Made by a program: the position numbers and the translations under genes
Source: Toxotes chatareus
Taxonomy: Eukaryota > Chordata > Actinopteri > Toxotidae
Assembly (NCBI GenBank): GCA_016801885.1
Contig: CM028882.1
Location: forward strand, 4,402,001-4,466,000
DNA: 64,000 bases
Reading direction: 5' to 3'
Shown here: positions 55,256 through 64,000 of the stretch, one piece after another
Position numbering within the stretch: position 1 is the first letter of the stretch
Layout: each line of letters opens with the position of its first letter
Notes under the pieces: model-generated
What the model was told of the DNA's origin: nothing
The model's input: only the letters and a program-made list of their open reading frames with translations
Databases searched by the model: none

Positions 55256-56699
55256 TGTTATGCACTTGTATCCTGCAGCTTGCAGCAGAAAACATTGTTT
55301 CTCCTACGGTTCAAACTGAATAATGCGATGCAGATCTTGATATGTGCCAGCCACCAATGAGAGGAAGTAGCAGCACAGAGAGACAGAAAGAAATAAGAGT
55401 ATGAAAGAAATTTAGAGAGACAGAGGGAGAGAGACATCAAAGGCCAAGTGTTTTCCATACAAGAGGGCGAGCAGGGCTTTAGATCAGACAAGCTCTTCTG
55501 TAAACAGCCTCCTCAGATCCTGCCAGCAGGAGGTTCCCCTTCAGCATGCTGCTTTGTCTATCAAAGTGCTCCCATAGTATTGAGGGGGCACTATAGCAGT
55601 GCTCCTTGCTACTTCCCTCCCTCCCTCCTCATATAAGAAAGCTGGCTGCTACACCACCCCAACACCGAATCACAAAATAAAGGTGATTTTCTCCTCCCAC
55701 CCCCATCAGCACTTCCACCTCCTCTCCCTTTTCCCTACCTCCAGCTCCTCATTCTCTGTGTTCTCCTTCATGTGCTTCAAAGGTTCCTCTTTTAAAACTT
55801 CCTCTTTCACCTCATCTCCTCCTGCTTCTCCTCCTCCTCTTCCCTCTGCTGCCACCCTTCAAACAGTTGTTGTGTTCTTGGATAAAAACACTTTTTTACT
55901 AAAGGTATACTTTTGCTAAATTTTGTCTTTTGACCTTGCTGTATTTTCACTGGGGTTCCACCAAACTACAAGGGGGAAAAAGAGCAAGGGAACCAGTAAG
56001 GAAAAGTAAGTGTAACCATGAAGGCCAAAAGAGAATAAGGTCCATGCCATACTTATTAATAAGAACACTGTTTCTCCTCTGAGCCTGAGTGGAAAGTAAT
56101 TGTGAGGCTGATTTTGTTCTTCTTCTCCTTCTTCCACTCTTTTCAATGGGCTTCAGGAGCCAGCTTTACAAGCTCTTCCCTGCTCTCATCCTCCACTGAT
56201 CAAAGCCCGCTCACACAGATATATTTCCCCTCTCAGACAATGCCTCTTCTCAAGGTGCTGTCAGGTTCCCTTCTTTGCTTTAATTTCATCTCTTAAACTT
56301 TTTTTTAATCCCCGTACCCCCTGCCTCCCTTCCCTCTCCTTCTTTTGTGAGGGCTGTCAGCCGTGACAGTTTGTTGCCAGGAGGGACTTGTGGGATGAGA
56401 AGGTAGGTGCACTTTTACAAAGAGCCGCCGCCTGGCTGCACCTCACTCACACTGTCACTCAAAACAGCCTGATTCGCGCACACACACACACACATGCACA
56501 CGTGCGTACACACAGACAAGGTGACACACTTGGCTTTCATGCATCGGCACCAGCAACAATGCAACGCTCGCACAATTACACTCAAACCCAGGCGGTGAAA
56601 CATGACAGACACCTTGACCTTGTGTTTGTTGTTTCACGTAAAGTATCAGCGCTGAGGGAAAGGGGCTGGGGAGGTGGTGAGTCGGGCTGTGAAGGCAGT
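55256..56699. other. Non-coding stretch, CT-rich with CA tract
   Basis: Pyrimidine-rich low complexity at 55,690-55,860 and 56,110-56,150, and a CA-rich tract at 56,478-56,515. Frames of up to 132 codons are products of this bias. No gene or island is recognised. Confidence 0.5.
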
Positions 56700-57310
56700 T
56701 GCACTGTCTGGGTGTCTCAGATCATAAGCCAGAAGGAAACTTGGAGCGACAGAGCCGTGATGGTGCGCTGGCAGAGCCGGCGCTGACAGGGCTTAGATGA
56801 CAGACAGAGGCTGACAGACGCTGACATCTTCCTGTCGCCTCGGGGAGACATGCGGCCTTGAGTGAAACCTGAGGAGTCCTCCCTGCGGCCATAACTACCA
56901 GCCAGCCCTCGCAAGCCTAATCCCTAAAGTTCACACAAAGACACCCCGGTGACAGAAGGGCAGGAGCAAAAAGGAAGACAAGAGGAGTATCATTTAATTT
57001 TCTGAAAGAGAGAGATGATGAGGGCAGACTTCGCCTTGAGGGAAAGGATTGAGTTTGTGAAACATTAATTACACCTTTTCCCACCCCCACCCATCATCAC
57101 TCCCTGCCTGTCTGTCTTCATTCTGGCGCTGCTGGGGCAGCTCAGAGCAGGTGAATAGCTTTATCTGTTCTTGTAAAGGCATTTATAGGCAGGCTGAGGA
57201 ATTATTCTGATGTTTTGTCGAAACTCTTTTGTCTAGACTTCAACCAATAAAACATTAACAGGAGATGCCAATAGCAAATGTTTTGTGGTGATATCCAACA
57301 TCTCAGCTAT
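56700..57310. promoter_or_regulatory. Possible conserved non-coding region
   Basis: Two balanced blocks (56,720-56,960 and 57,120-57,310) flank purine-rich sequence. The second holds GCATTTATAGGC near 57,179, GAGGAATTATTCTGATG near 57,198 and CAACCAATAAAACATTAAC near 57,241, which combines a CCAAT core with ATAAAA. Motif support is moderate. Confidence 0.38.
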
Positions 57311-57834
57311 GTCCGTGGCAAAAAAATTCCTGTGGGTGAGCTGAACCAGCCTTCTGATATTAAATATCCCCTGCCTCCCACTCCAGCTACATGAAGCTAA
57401 ATTTGAAATCTTATTTTTTTGGTCCTCCTCACACTATTAACAGTCTCCTCTCTGATCGGGGAAGCCTTTCTGCTGATGTTATGTCTGCTGCCTATGGTTT
57501 AGCTGTCACTTGTGATTTTGACCTTTCCTTTGATGGTCGTGTAACAAAGGTTGTGCAATTTTGTTCACTTTAGCAGGAAAATTCCCTTTACACGAGGAAA
57601 AAAGTTTGTGTTTCCAGGTTGATTTCCAAAAGTTCTCAGAGTGAGAGTAAATCAGTCAAACTGGTTTCAACTTTGTTCTCTTGGCTCTATTCTCACTTAT
57701 AATGTGTAATATTTTTCTGTCTCTGCTGTCAGACAACTAAAGGAGTATCAAAGAGTGATTTGATTGTAGCCCGTAAATACTTACTGTTAACTAGGGCGTA
57801 GAATAATTAATCTATGTCTAAAATAAGATGTCAA

Positions 57835-58056
57835 TCAAATTTCTCTAACCTGTCTGACAACATTAAGCAGCATTTTCCTGACATGGGACACTGTTTTACC
57901 ATGCCAAGCTACAGAATCCTCAATAATAAAACGTCCAGTCCAGTTCAGTGATGCAACTGCATTGGCACAGTAGGGGATACCAATGCAAGGCCTGGGAGAA
58001 GAATAAAAAAAAATTAACAGTGGGACACAGGCTTGCTCAACATTTGCTGAAAACAT
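57835..58056 (-). pseudogene. Possible PIF/Harbinger transposase fragment
   Basis: The minus-strand frame gives NAVASLNWTGRFIIEDSVAW then HGKTVSHVRKM. This lines up loosely with the NVQAVCDxxGRFxDVVARWPGSxHDSR block around a catalytic aspartate in PIF/Harbinger transposases, but the key HD and several glycines are replaced. It is short, isolated and without terminal repeats. Chance similarity is a real alternative. Confidence 0.3.
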
Positions 58057-58729
58057 GATTCAGTAACGCCTGGCAAGGCACTGTGCTGGCCAGTCAAGTA
58101 GTTAGATTGCGAAGTTCTGCTGTTCACCTTGCAGTGGTGGACATGGTAAAAGAAATGACTGCTGCTGCACGTGAACAGAGATATTATTATTATTATTTTG
58201 ATGTGAATCTAAATCTAATCATTTTAAAATTGGGTTATTAAGCGAGTTCAGTTGTTTTGAGCTATCGGACAACTGCAGCTGTAGCTGTTTGAACTTGATG
58301 TTGAAATAGTAGGTGAAAGGTGATGAAAACAAGTAGAAAGCATAAAAATAGAAACAGTTCCTTTCCTTAAAAATGTCAACAAAAAGTTCAGCAATGAAGT
58401 CATGCGTGATGTGCAAAGTTGTTGTTGCATGTACAATGAAAGTGAATTCACTTGAGATTTGAGGACTTGGGGGCCTCTGTTATGAGGCTACAAGTAGATG
58501 TTGCAGTTTCATAGATGCTTGTCTCCATTTTTATATTATGACGACTGAAATTGAGTAATGGCAACTTTATCATTTTTGAGTTGTAGCAGGAATTTTACAG
58601 TTTTGAGGCAAATTACATCAGTGAACTTATAGAAAATGATCTTCTAGTATGGATAGAAAACTGTCTAAACATAAATGGTATTTGTAGATTTATCCGCATT
58701 AGTATGGATGAATTTCCATTCCACATGAG
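58057..58729. other. Non-coding AT-rich stretch
   Basis: Contains a short ATT array near 58,183-58,197 and otherwise featureless AT-rich sequence. No repeat family or gene is recognised. Confidence 0.5.
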
Positions 58730-59190
58730 CCCCCCGTTGATTCTTGGGGGGGTTCCTCAGCTCCTGGACCCCCCCTGTCAGTCTTGCTGAATAGGCAGCC
58801 AGCTGTGTGCTATAAAATCACCTCAAGCACTCAGTAACCTTCAGTGCTGAGTGTCATGGCTTAAAAAATGATTGTGCTGTCTTTGATGAGCGAAGGTGCC
58901 TCATCTCACACCTCCCTCTAAAACTTCAAGAGACAACCACTCAGCTCCCGGGAATGAGGATATTAGCTTGTCAGTGGGGTGACAAGTTTAGCACAATAGG
59001 GGCGTTTGGCTGGAGTGGATATATTAGGGTGTGTCAAAGGGTCGGAGAGAAGCAGTCACATGCTATTAGGCTCATGCTGGTTAATTTTACAGAGGAAATA
59101 GTTGCAAAGTTGCTTTTTGTGGGTTCAAAGCATGTTAGTGTCCGCACTTTAGCCTTACTATCTGAAACGCAACAATTTGGGATGTGAAAC
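58730..59190. promoter_or_regulatory. Candidate conserved non-coding island
   Basis: Contains GCTATAAAATCACCTC near 58,809, GAATGAGGATATTAGC near 58,952, GTGGATATATTAGGG near 59,015 and GGTTAATTTTACAG near 59,079. It is repeat-free and balanced over about 450 bp. A 77-codon plus-strand frame (58,954-59,187) has no known domain and I do not call it a gene. Confidence 0.42.
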
Positions 59191-59963
59191 AGCATGCTCT
59201 GTCTGCGCGTCCAATTGGTTGTTTACAGTCCCAGTTTGTTTTTTTTTTTTCAAAGGCCTTGGCTTGCATACAGACAAAACTTTGACAAAAAACGAATTGT
59301 GTCTCCACATGCTTACAAAAAGTTGGCATCAAGAGCATTTTTTTTATTTCAACGTCTCCCAAAGGCAAGCAACAGAGGTTAAAATGGAGCTGCAGCATTT
59401 CAGATCATACGTGTGACGTTTGGGTTTGGAAGAGCTGTGCACTTGTGCATCTATTTTGCCACCTTCAAAGTTATCACTTGTGATCTCAGGCATGAATGCT
59501 GAGTGAGTATCTATAAGACATAATGTATTCTCCACACTTATAACTCTCTCTTCTTCCCCGTATCTCCGTCTTTCTCCCAGTTCCTCCAGTGGCAAACAAC
59601 ACATTACTTTGACTGACAGCTCCAATCATTCCACTGTGTTTGCTTGGCAAGTTCAAAATGTGACTGACACTCAGCTCATTGGATAGAGGGGGTGTCAAGA
59701 AGGAAGGGAAGGGGGCAAGAAATTAAAGAGAAAACAAAATCCTCCCTGCATGACAACTCCCCCCTCCCTCTGCCATCTTCAGTCCCCCCCACCCCCACTC
59801 CTTCTCTTCTTCTTCTCCATCCTTTTCCATCATCTTTCCATTCCTGTCATTCCTTTTTTCTACAAAATCCGTTTTGATAGCAAATCACCACGGGCCCGCC
59901 AAATGACAGATAATCCTTCACAGTTTTATCACTAAACCCTCTTCTTCTTATTTTGTCTCGCAG

Positions 59964-60081
59964 CATGTACAGTTCATACAGCTGCCGTGTTTGCTGATAC
60001 AATCTGCCAGCCAACGCCAGCCATGGCAGATCACACAGAAGAATGGAGGAAGCTCGCCTCTACAGCTGCAGATAAGTCAAA
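59964..60081 (+). other. Exon-like segment bounded by splice-site consensus
   Basis: A pyrimidine tract (CCTCTTCTTCTTATTTTGTC) ends in CGCAG at 59,963, with a possible branch point TCACTAAAC upstream, and GTAATA follows at 60,082. The 118 bp between stay open in two frames: one reads HVQFIQLPCLLIQSASQRQP onward to the donor; another reads CTVHTAAVFADTICQPTPAM onward and contains an ATG in good context (GCCATGG, 60,021-60,027) starting MADHTEEWRKLASTAADKS. I recognise neither product. It could be an exon of a flanking gene, a non-coding exon, or a conserved element that merely looks like one. Confidence 0.28.
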
Positions 60082-61129
60082 GTAATATTCCTTATTTTTT
60101 ATTCAAAAGAGAGGAGACATTTACATGAGTTTAGGAGCTGGTGTTCACAAGCTTCCAGTTTTGTTTTTTGTTTTTTCATTTATCCCATCTCCCACCTCAT
60201 CTATCCTGGCTCCCACCTAAACAGACATGGTATGCTCCCCTGTTTTCAACAAGCCCATTTAGCATTAGATAACCTGTTACCAACAAGATTTAACATTACA
60301 ATTCTCAGCATTAGCAGACAATCTGTCACAGTTTTGGTTTCCATTTGGAAATGGACAGGACACAGTTTTTTTTTTCATGTTATTCAGCCAAATACAGTAA
60401 ACAAAGAACTTGTTCTTCTTGCTGTGTGGGGAATATGCCTGCTCACTCATACATAGAAGTGTGTGCTTGTCCATGTGCAAGTCCCCAGTTGTCTGCATCC
60501 GCGTTCATGTCCAACACCCAGCCTGTTAACTGCCTGTATGGTCATTGGAACTGAAGTGATACAACAACCTACTTTTTGCACCTATCCACACTGTGTCATA
60601 CCAGTAAAATTATCAATGCTGTCATTGTCAGTTTGAACCCAAAATTCTCATATCCAGATACCACAAAAATATTGGAAATTTGACTTCAAATTAAATTTTC
60701 AAAAAACTTTTTATCAACTATGCACACAAGACAAACACTAAGGAAGTACAGTTTTAATTCTTGGCAAAAATGAATTGAATTCAGTTTGTCTTAAACAATC
60801 AGAAAAATGAGTGAAACTGCATTCAAAGTGAATCTTTTTCCAACCCACTGGCAGTTTGCTTTCATTCTAAGAAAAGTAAGATTAATAAATGTCTAAGAAA
60901 AGATTTAGTGACTTGTTAAAAGAGGGTGTTGAAAAGACTCACAACAAAAACACAATAAAAGCTACTGTGAAAACTGCCAAACAACCTCAAACAGGCATTG
61001 ACAGCAGTGACAGCATGTGAAGTGCCCCTATAATTTACCTGCTACAAGTCAATTATCTCCATTAAAAATGTGGAACATGTTTTGTACCATATCTACATAA
61101 TAACTGATCATAAGCAACTGTAATTTATT
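60082..61129. other. Non-coding AT-rich stretch
   Basis: No exon, island or repeat family is recognised after the exon-like segment. Open frames of 69-74 codons near 60,232-60,554 are featureless. Confidence 0.5.
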
Positions 61130-61620
61130 GTTGTCAGTCTCACGACAAGTCAGCCTGGCAGCCTCATCAAAGGGAGCAACGCCTCAAAGCGACACTGATG
61201 ACAAATACGGGCGGTGAGAAAGTAAGGCGAGGAATTAAGCAGATGATTTACACCGGAAAGCTCTGCCTCCAATAATGGGTTGGCCTGAGGGATGACTCTG
61301 ATCCAGCAGAGAGGAAGAAAGAACAAGAATAAAGGCAGTAGAGAGCCTCGATTCCTCTTCGTTGTTTAAAACATTTACTCTCCAATGTTAAAATCCTCAT
61401 CTGATGAAGAGGTAAATCCTGCCAGTCTTTTGTTCAGAGCTCAGTATAAAAGAGGGTGAGCCTGAGAAGTCATTCATACACCTGCACAGGGCATAATGCC
61501 TCCATCCTTCTCCCTTAGGGTCAAACAGACAGTAAATCTCTTTGCAAAATAATTTCCTTTCAGCGGCCTTATAGCAGATGCGCTTCTATACTTCTTATAC
61601 AGAGACATAAGATGTCCTCT
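61130..61620. promoter_or_regulatory. Candidate conserved enhancer island
   Basis: Repeat-free over almost 500 bp. Contains GAGGAATTAAGCAGATGATT near 61,229, ACCGGAAAG near 61,252 (ETS type), CCTCCAATAATGGG near 61,266, CAGTATAAAAGAGGGTGAG near 61,442 (TATA-like) and GCAAAATAATTTCC near 61,544. No domain-bearing frame is present. Confidence 0.45.
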
Positions 61621-63779
61621 GAGACAAGGGGAATGTCAAAAAGCACAAGACAATAAGGGAGGAGAAAGACGGGCAAAGTGGAAGCGCAGAGAGGATCAAT
61701 GCAGAGAAATGTTAAGGCAGAGGAGGTTGGAAGCAAAGTTGAGAACACTAAAGGAGGATTTTTAGATGTAGTTTGATGTTGGTATTACTGGGAGCAAAGT
61801 GAGAGGTTGTGCAAAATGTGGAGTATGATGAAGGATCCACCTTTGGAAAAAATTTTGGTAAAAACAATTATAAAACTCTCACACACTGAATACGCACAAC
61901 ATCATAGAGGTATTGAATAATGAGCTTAAGGTTTTTTCCCCAAACACAGATAGAGGGATATTTGTGTGCACCTTTGTTTGATCTATATGGTACTGTCAGT
62001 GTACGTACAGTGTGCTTTCCAGTGTGTGTGCGATGTATGTGTGTTCATGCGGGTGTGTATTAGAGAGAGAAAGAGAGTAAGCATTGTGTTGGATTTGCAG
62101 GGAAACATGATTTATGTCGTAGAACTTTGATCTTCTAAAAGGCTTTTGGATTTTACACAACAATAATTCTCCTTGGCCTCAGCTTAAATAAATGATGTGC
62201 CTGTGGCGAGTGTCCAGAATAGGTTTTAATAGACTGATCGGTGCTGGACAAAGACACAGAGGTGTGGGAGAGAAAGGCTGTGGCTACACTTGAGATTTCT
62301 ACAGGTTTTTGGAGACCACATTTCAAGGTTGGGATGTTATAAGATCATGTTACTCTGTGTCAAAACAAGGCCTGTAAATGTAGGGTGTAGTTCTTCTGAG
62401 GCTCTGTTTATTGGAAGGCATACTACATTTTTAAATAAATACGTCTCATTTGCTTCTGTCTACTAGAACAAACTGATGCAATGCTCATGATGGCACTTAA
62501 ATTCAGAGTTTACATTCAAGGCAGCGGCAACACTACTCATGACCACTCAACACCAAAAATGGAGACACAAGAGGATCTCTGTCTGCACGACCTTATCGCA
62601 CTGTCCTTCTGCATGCAGCAGCCTATATGTCCTGATGCAATCAATGCAGGAAATCAAAGGGTAAACTAAAAGAACAATTGACCTTTCACTAAGTCCCAAC
62701 CCCCTTAGTTACTGTTGCTATGCCTGTCCAGCTAGCACCCACACATCTTCAAAATACAGTGTGGAGAAATCATAACAAAGATCTAAAACTATGTCAAACA
62801 TACTTAGAAGACACACATACAACTGGTCATTGAAGGAAAATGTGTTTCTTTTCTATTTGCTTGTCCCCAGTGCTGAGAAGGTCAGAGGTCATTTCCATCC
62901 ACAGAGCTGCAGCCCTGAAGCTGAGAGGGACTCTGTGCCTTTGCTCTGGGATACTTCAGCAAGAGCGTATGTGTGCTGACTCCCGGGCCTTGACCTTGGG
63001 TCCTCCTGTATGAAGGGCAGATTCTCCCTACTCACTACAGGAAAGCAGGTACAATACACCAACTCACAACCACAAAATAGGAAACACAATGCGAAGCCTT
63101 GTCTCTGCTGGAAAAGAACAAGTTTACAACAAAAAAATGCCTTAAATGATTTCCAGAGAAGTGGGGTTGCTGTTTGTGTGTGAGAGAATGAGGTCTGTGT
63201 TTCTCATTATGTTTTGTGTAATAAGCTGGGATGAAATTGCTGCTGCCTGCTGACTGCTCTCCAGGTGTGTGCATGTACACACACTCACTGACACACACTT
63301 TTACAGCTGTGTTATAAGATGAGGTCACCTAAAAATGAGCACACACTCTCATAATGTACCTTATAAGGTCAATACTGCTGACAAAGGCTAAACTCAGATT
63401 ACTTAAGTGTAATGTTGATGAGACTTGACATATGGGCAAAAACACTGAAACAAGCATGGCCATGTCCTATTCATTCACAGACACACACAAATATAAAGTA
63501 TAAGTACATACATAACTGAGGTAAATGATTCTCCTCAGTAGGAGGCAGACATAGCTAAAGGTAAGGACAGGTCTGCTTTGCACCCACCATAACGCTGACT
63601 TCCTTGCTTTCTGTCAAATTACTGTTTGAGCACTATGAGTTTTACCTCCTGTTTCACTCAATTTGTAGGTTATCACGTAAAATTACACTACATTACTTTC
63701 TGGAAGCATAACCATAAATCTGTTGCAAGGACAGGTTGATATATATACATATACACGCTTTAATTTTCTCCTGTCTGTC
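61621..63779. other. Non-coding stretch
   Basis: Purine-rich then ordinary sequence. A second exon-like interval (acceptor CTTGTCCCCAG to 62,871, donor GTACAA at 63,049) has stop codons in every frame, so at best it could be a non-coding exon. A CCTTTCACTAAGTCCCAACC phrase near 62,681 may be part of a dispersed repeat. No gene is recognised. Confidence 0.4.
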
Positions 63780-64000
63780 ATTTTCCCCTTTGCTGAAAGA
63801 GCAGGCGGTATGTCAGTGGAAGAATTCCTCCCTGCAGGACTTCTGAAATGAACGACCTTGGCCAGGCCATGGATTTGGTTTTAATAGCAGCTCGCACAAA
63901 CACTGTAAATTTACAGCTGGGAACCGGTCACTGAAAAGAACTTCAAATTTGCCAAAGCCATAAGTCCAGTCAGCAGTCTCTTTCTCTAACCGTGTCTCCG
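63780..64000. promoter_or_regulatory. Candidate conserved non-coding island at the window edge
   Basis: Contains GGATTTGGTTTTAATAGC near 63,871 and the perfect 14-bp palindrome CTGTAAATTTACAG (63,903-63,916), which overlaps CAGCTG. The block is balanced and repeat-free and continues past the window edge, so its full size is unknown. Confidence 0.42.

Noticed and set aside
61442..61460. TATAAAAGAGGG as a core promoter
   Set aside because: No initiator, downstream exon or transcript evidence; TATA-like strings are frequent in this AT-rich sequence.
1..64000. Search for a bacterial-style operon, defence system, phage or virus-derived gene set
   Set aside because: No gene clusters, ribosome-binding sites, long adjacent frames or recognisable viral proteins occur; composition and repeats are those of a fish chromosome.

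Overview
The window reads as non-coding DNA from a teleost fish, most likely a spiny-rayed (percomorph) species. The evidence is long CA/GT and CT/GA microsatellites, decayed Tc1/mariner and hAT transposons, and several short interspersed repeats that I recognise by recall as common in percomorph genomes. I found no bacterial or viral gene organisation, no rRNA or tRNA gene, no CRISPR array and no convincing protein-coding host gene. The long open frames (up to 201 codons) are low-complexity, unrelated to any family I know, or run through microsatellites.

Bases 1-23,500 are repeat-rich. They hold two copies of an ACTTTTACTCAAGTA-type repeat (145-430; 23,185-23,465), two opposed copies of a TTAGCATG-type repeat (4,690-4,985; 7,970-8,150), a Tc1-like element with both terminal inverted repeats (6,844-7,650), a hAT-like element with a broken BED-finger exon (11,679-12,815), three pieces of a third repeat family (14,560-14,750; 18,350-18,700; 21,430-21,810), several MITE-like elements, and a cluster of very long dinucleotide arrays (20,695-21,231). 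Only a few islands here (notably 11,170-11,345 and 18,960-19,290) look like conserved regulatory DNA.

Bases 24,000-64,000 change character. Recognisable transposon remnants become sparse, although microsatellites and poly-T runs continue. Islands of 150-550 bp recur every one to two kilobases, balanced in composition, without repeats or open frames, and dense in homeodomain, octamer, PBX/MEIS-like, forkhead, TCF/LEF, GATA, SOX and CCAAT motifs. This texture is typical of a vertebrate gene desert or long intron serving a developmental transcription-factor gene. I cannot name the gene from sequence alone. All regulatory calls are inferences from composition and motif content; alignment to other fish and tetrapods would decide them.

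Other features worth a look are three perfect hairpins (19,896-19,955; 25,483-25,530; 35,963-36,001), an internal duplication inside one island (35,484 and 35,651), a splice-bounded exon-like segment (59,964-60,081), and short motifs repeated between distant islands. I did not find a previously undescribed multi-gene system, and I do not think this window contains one.
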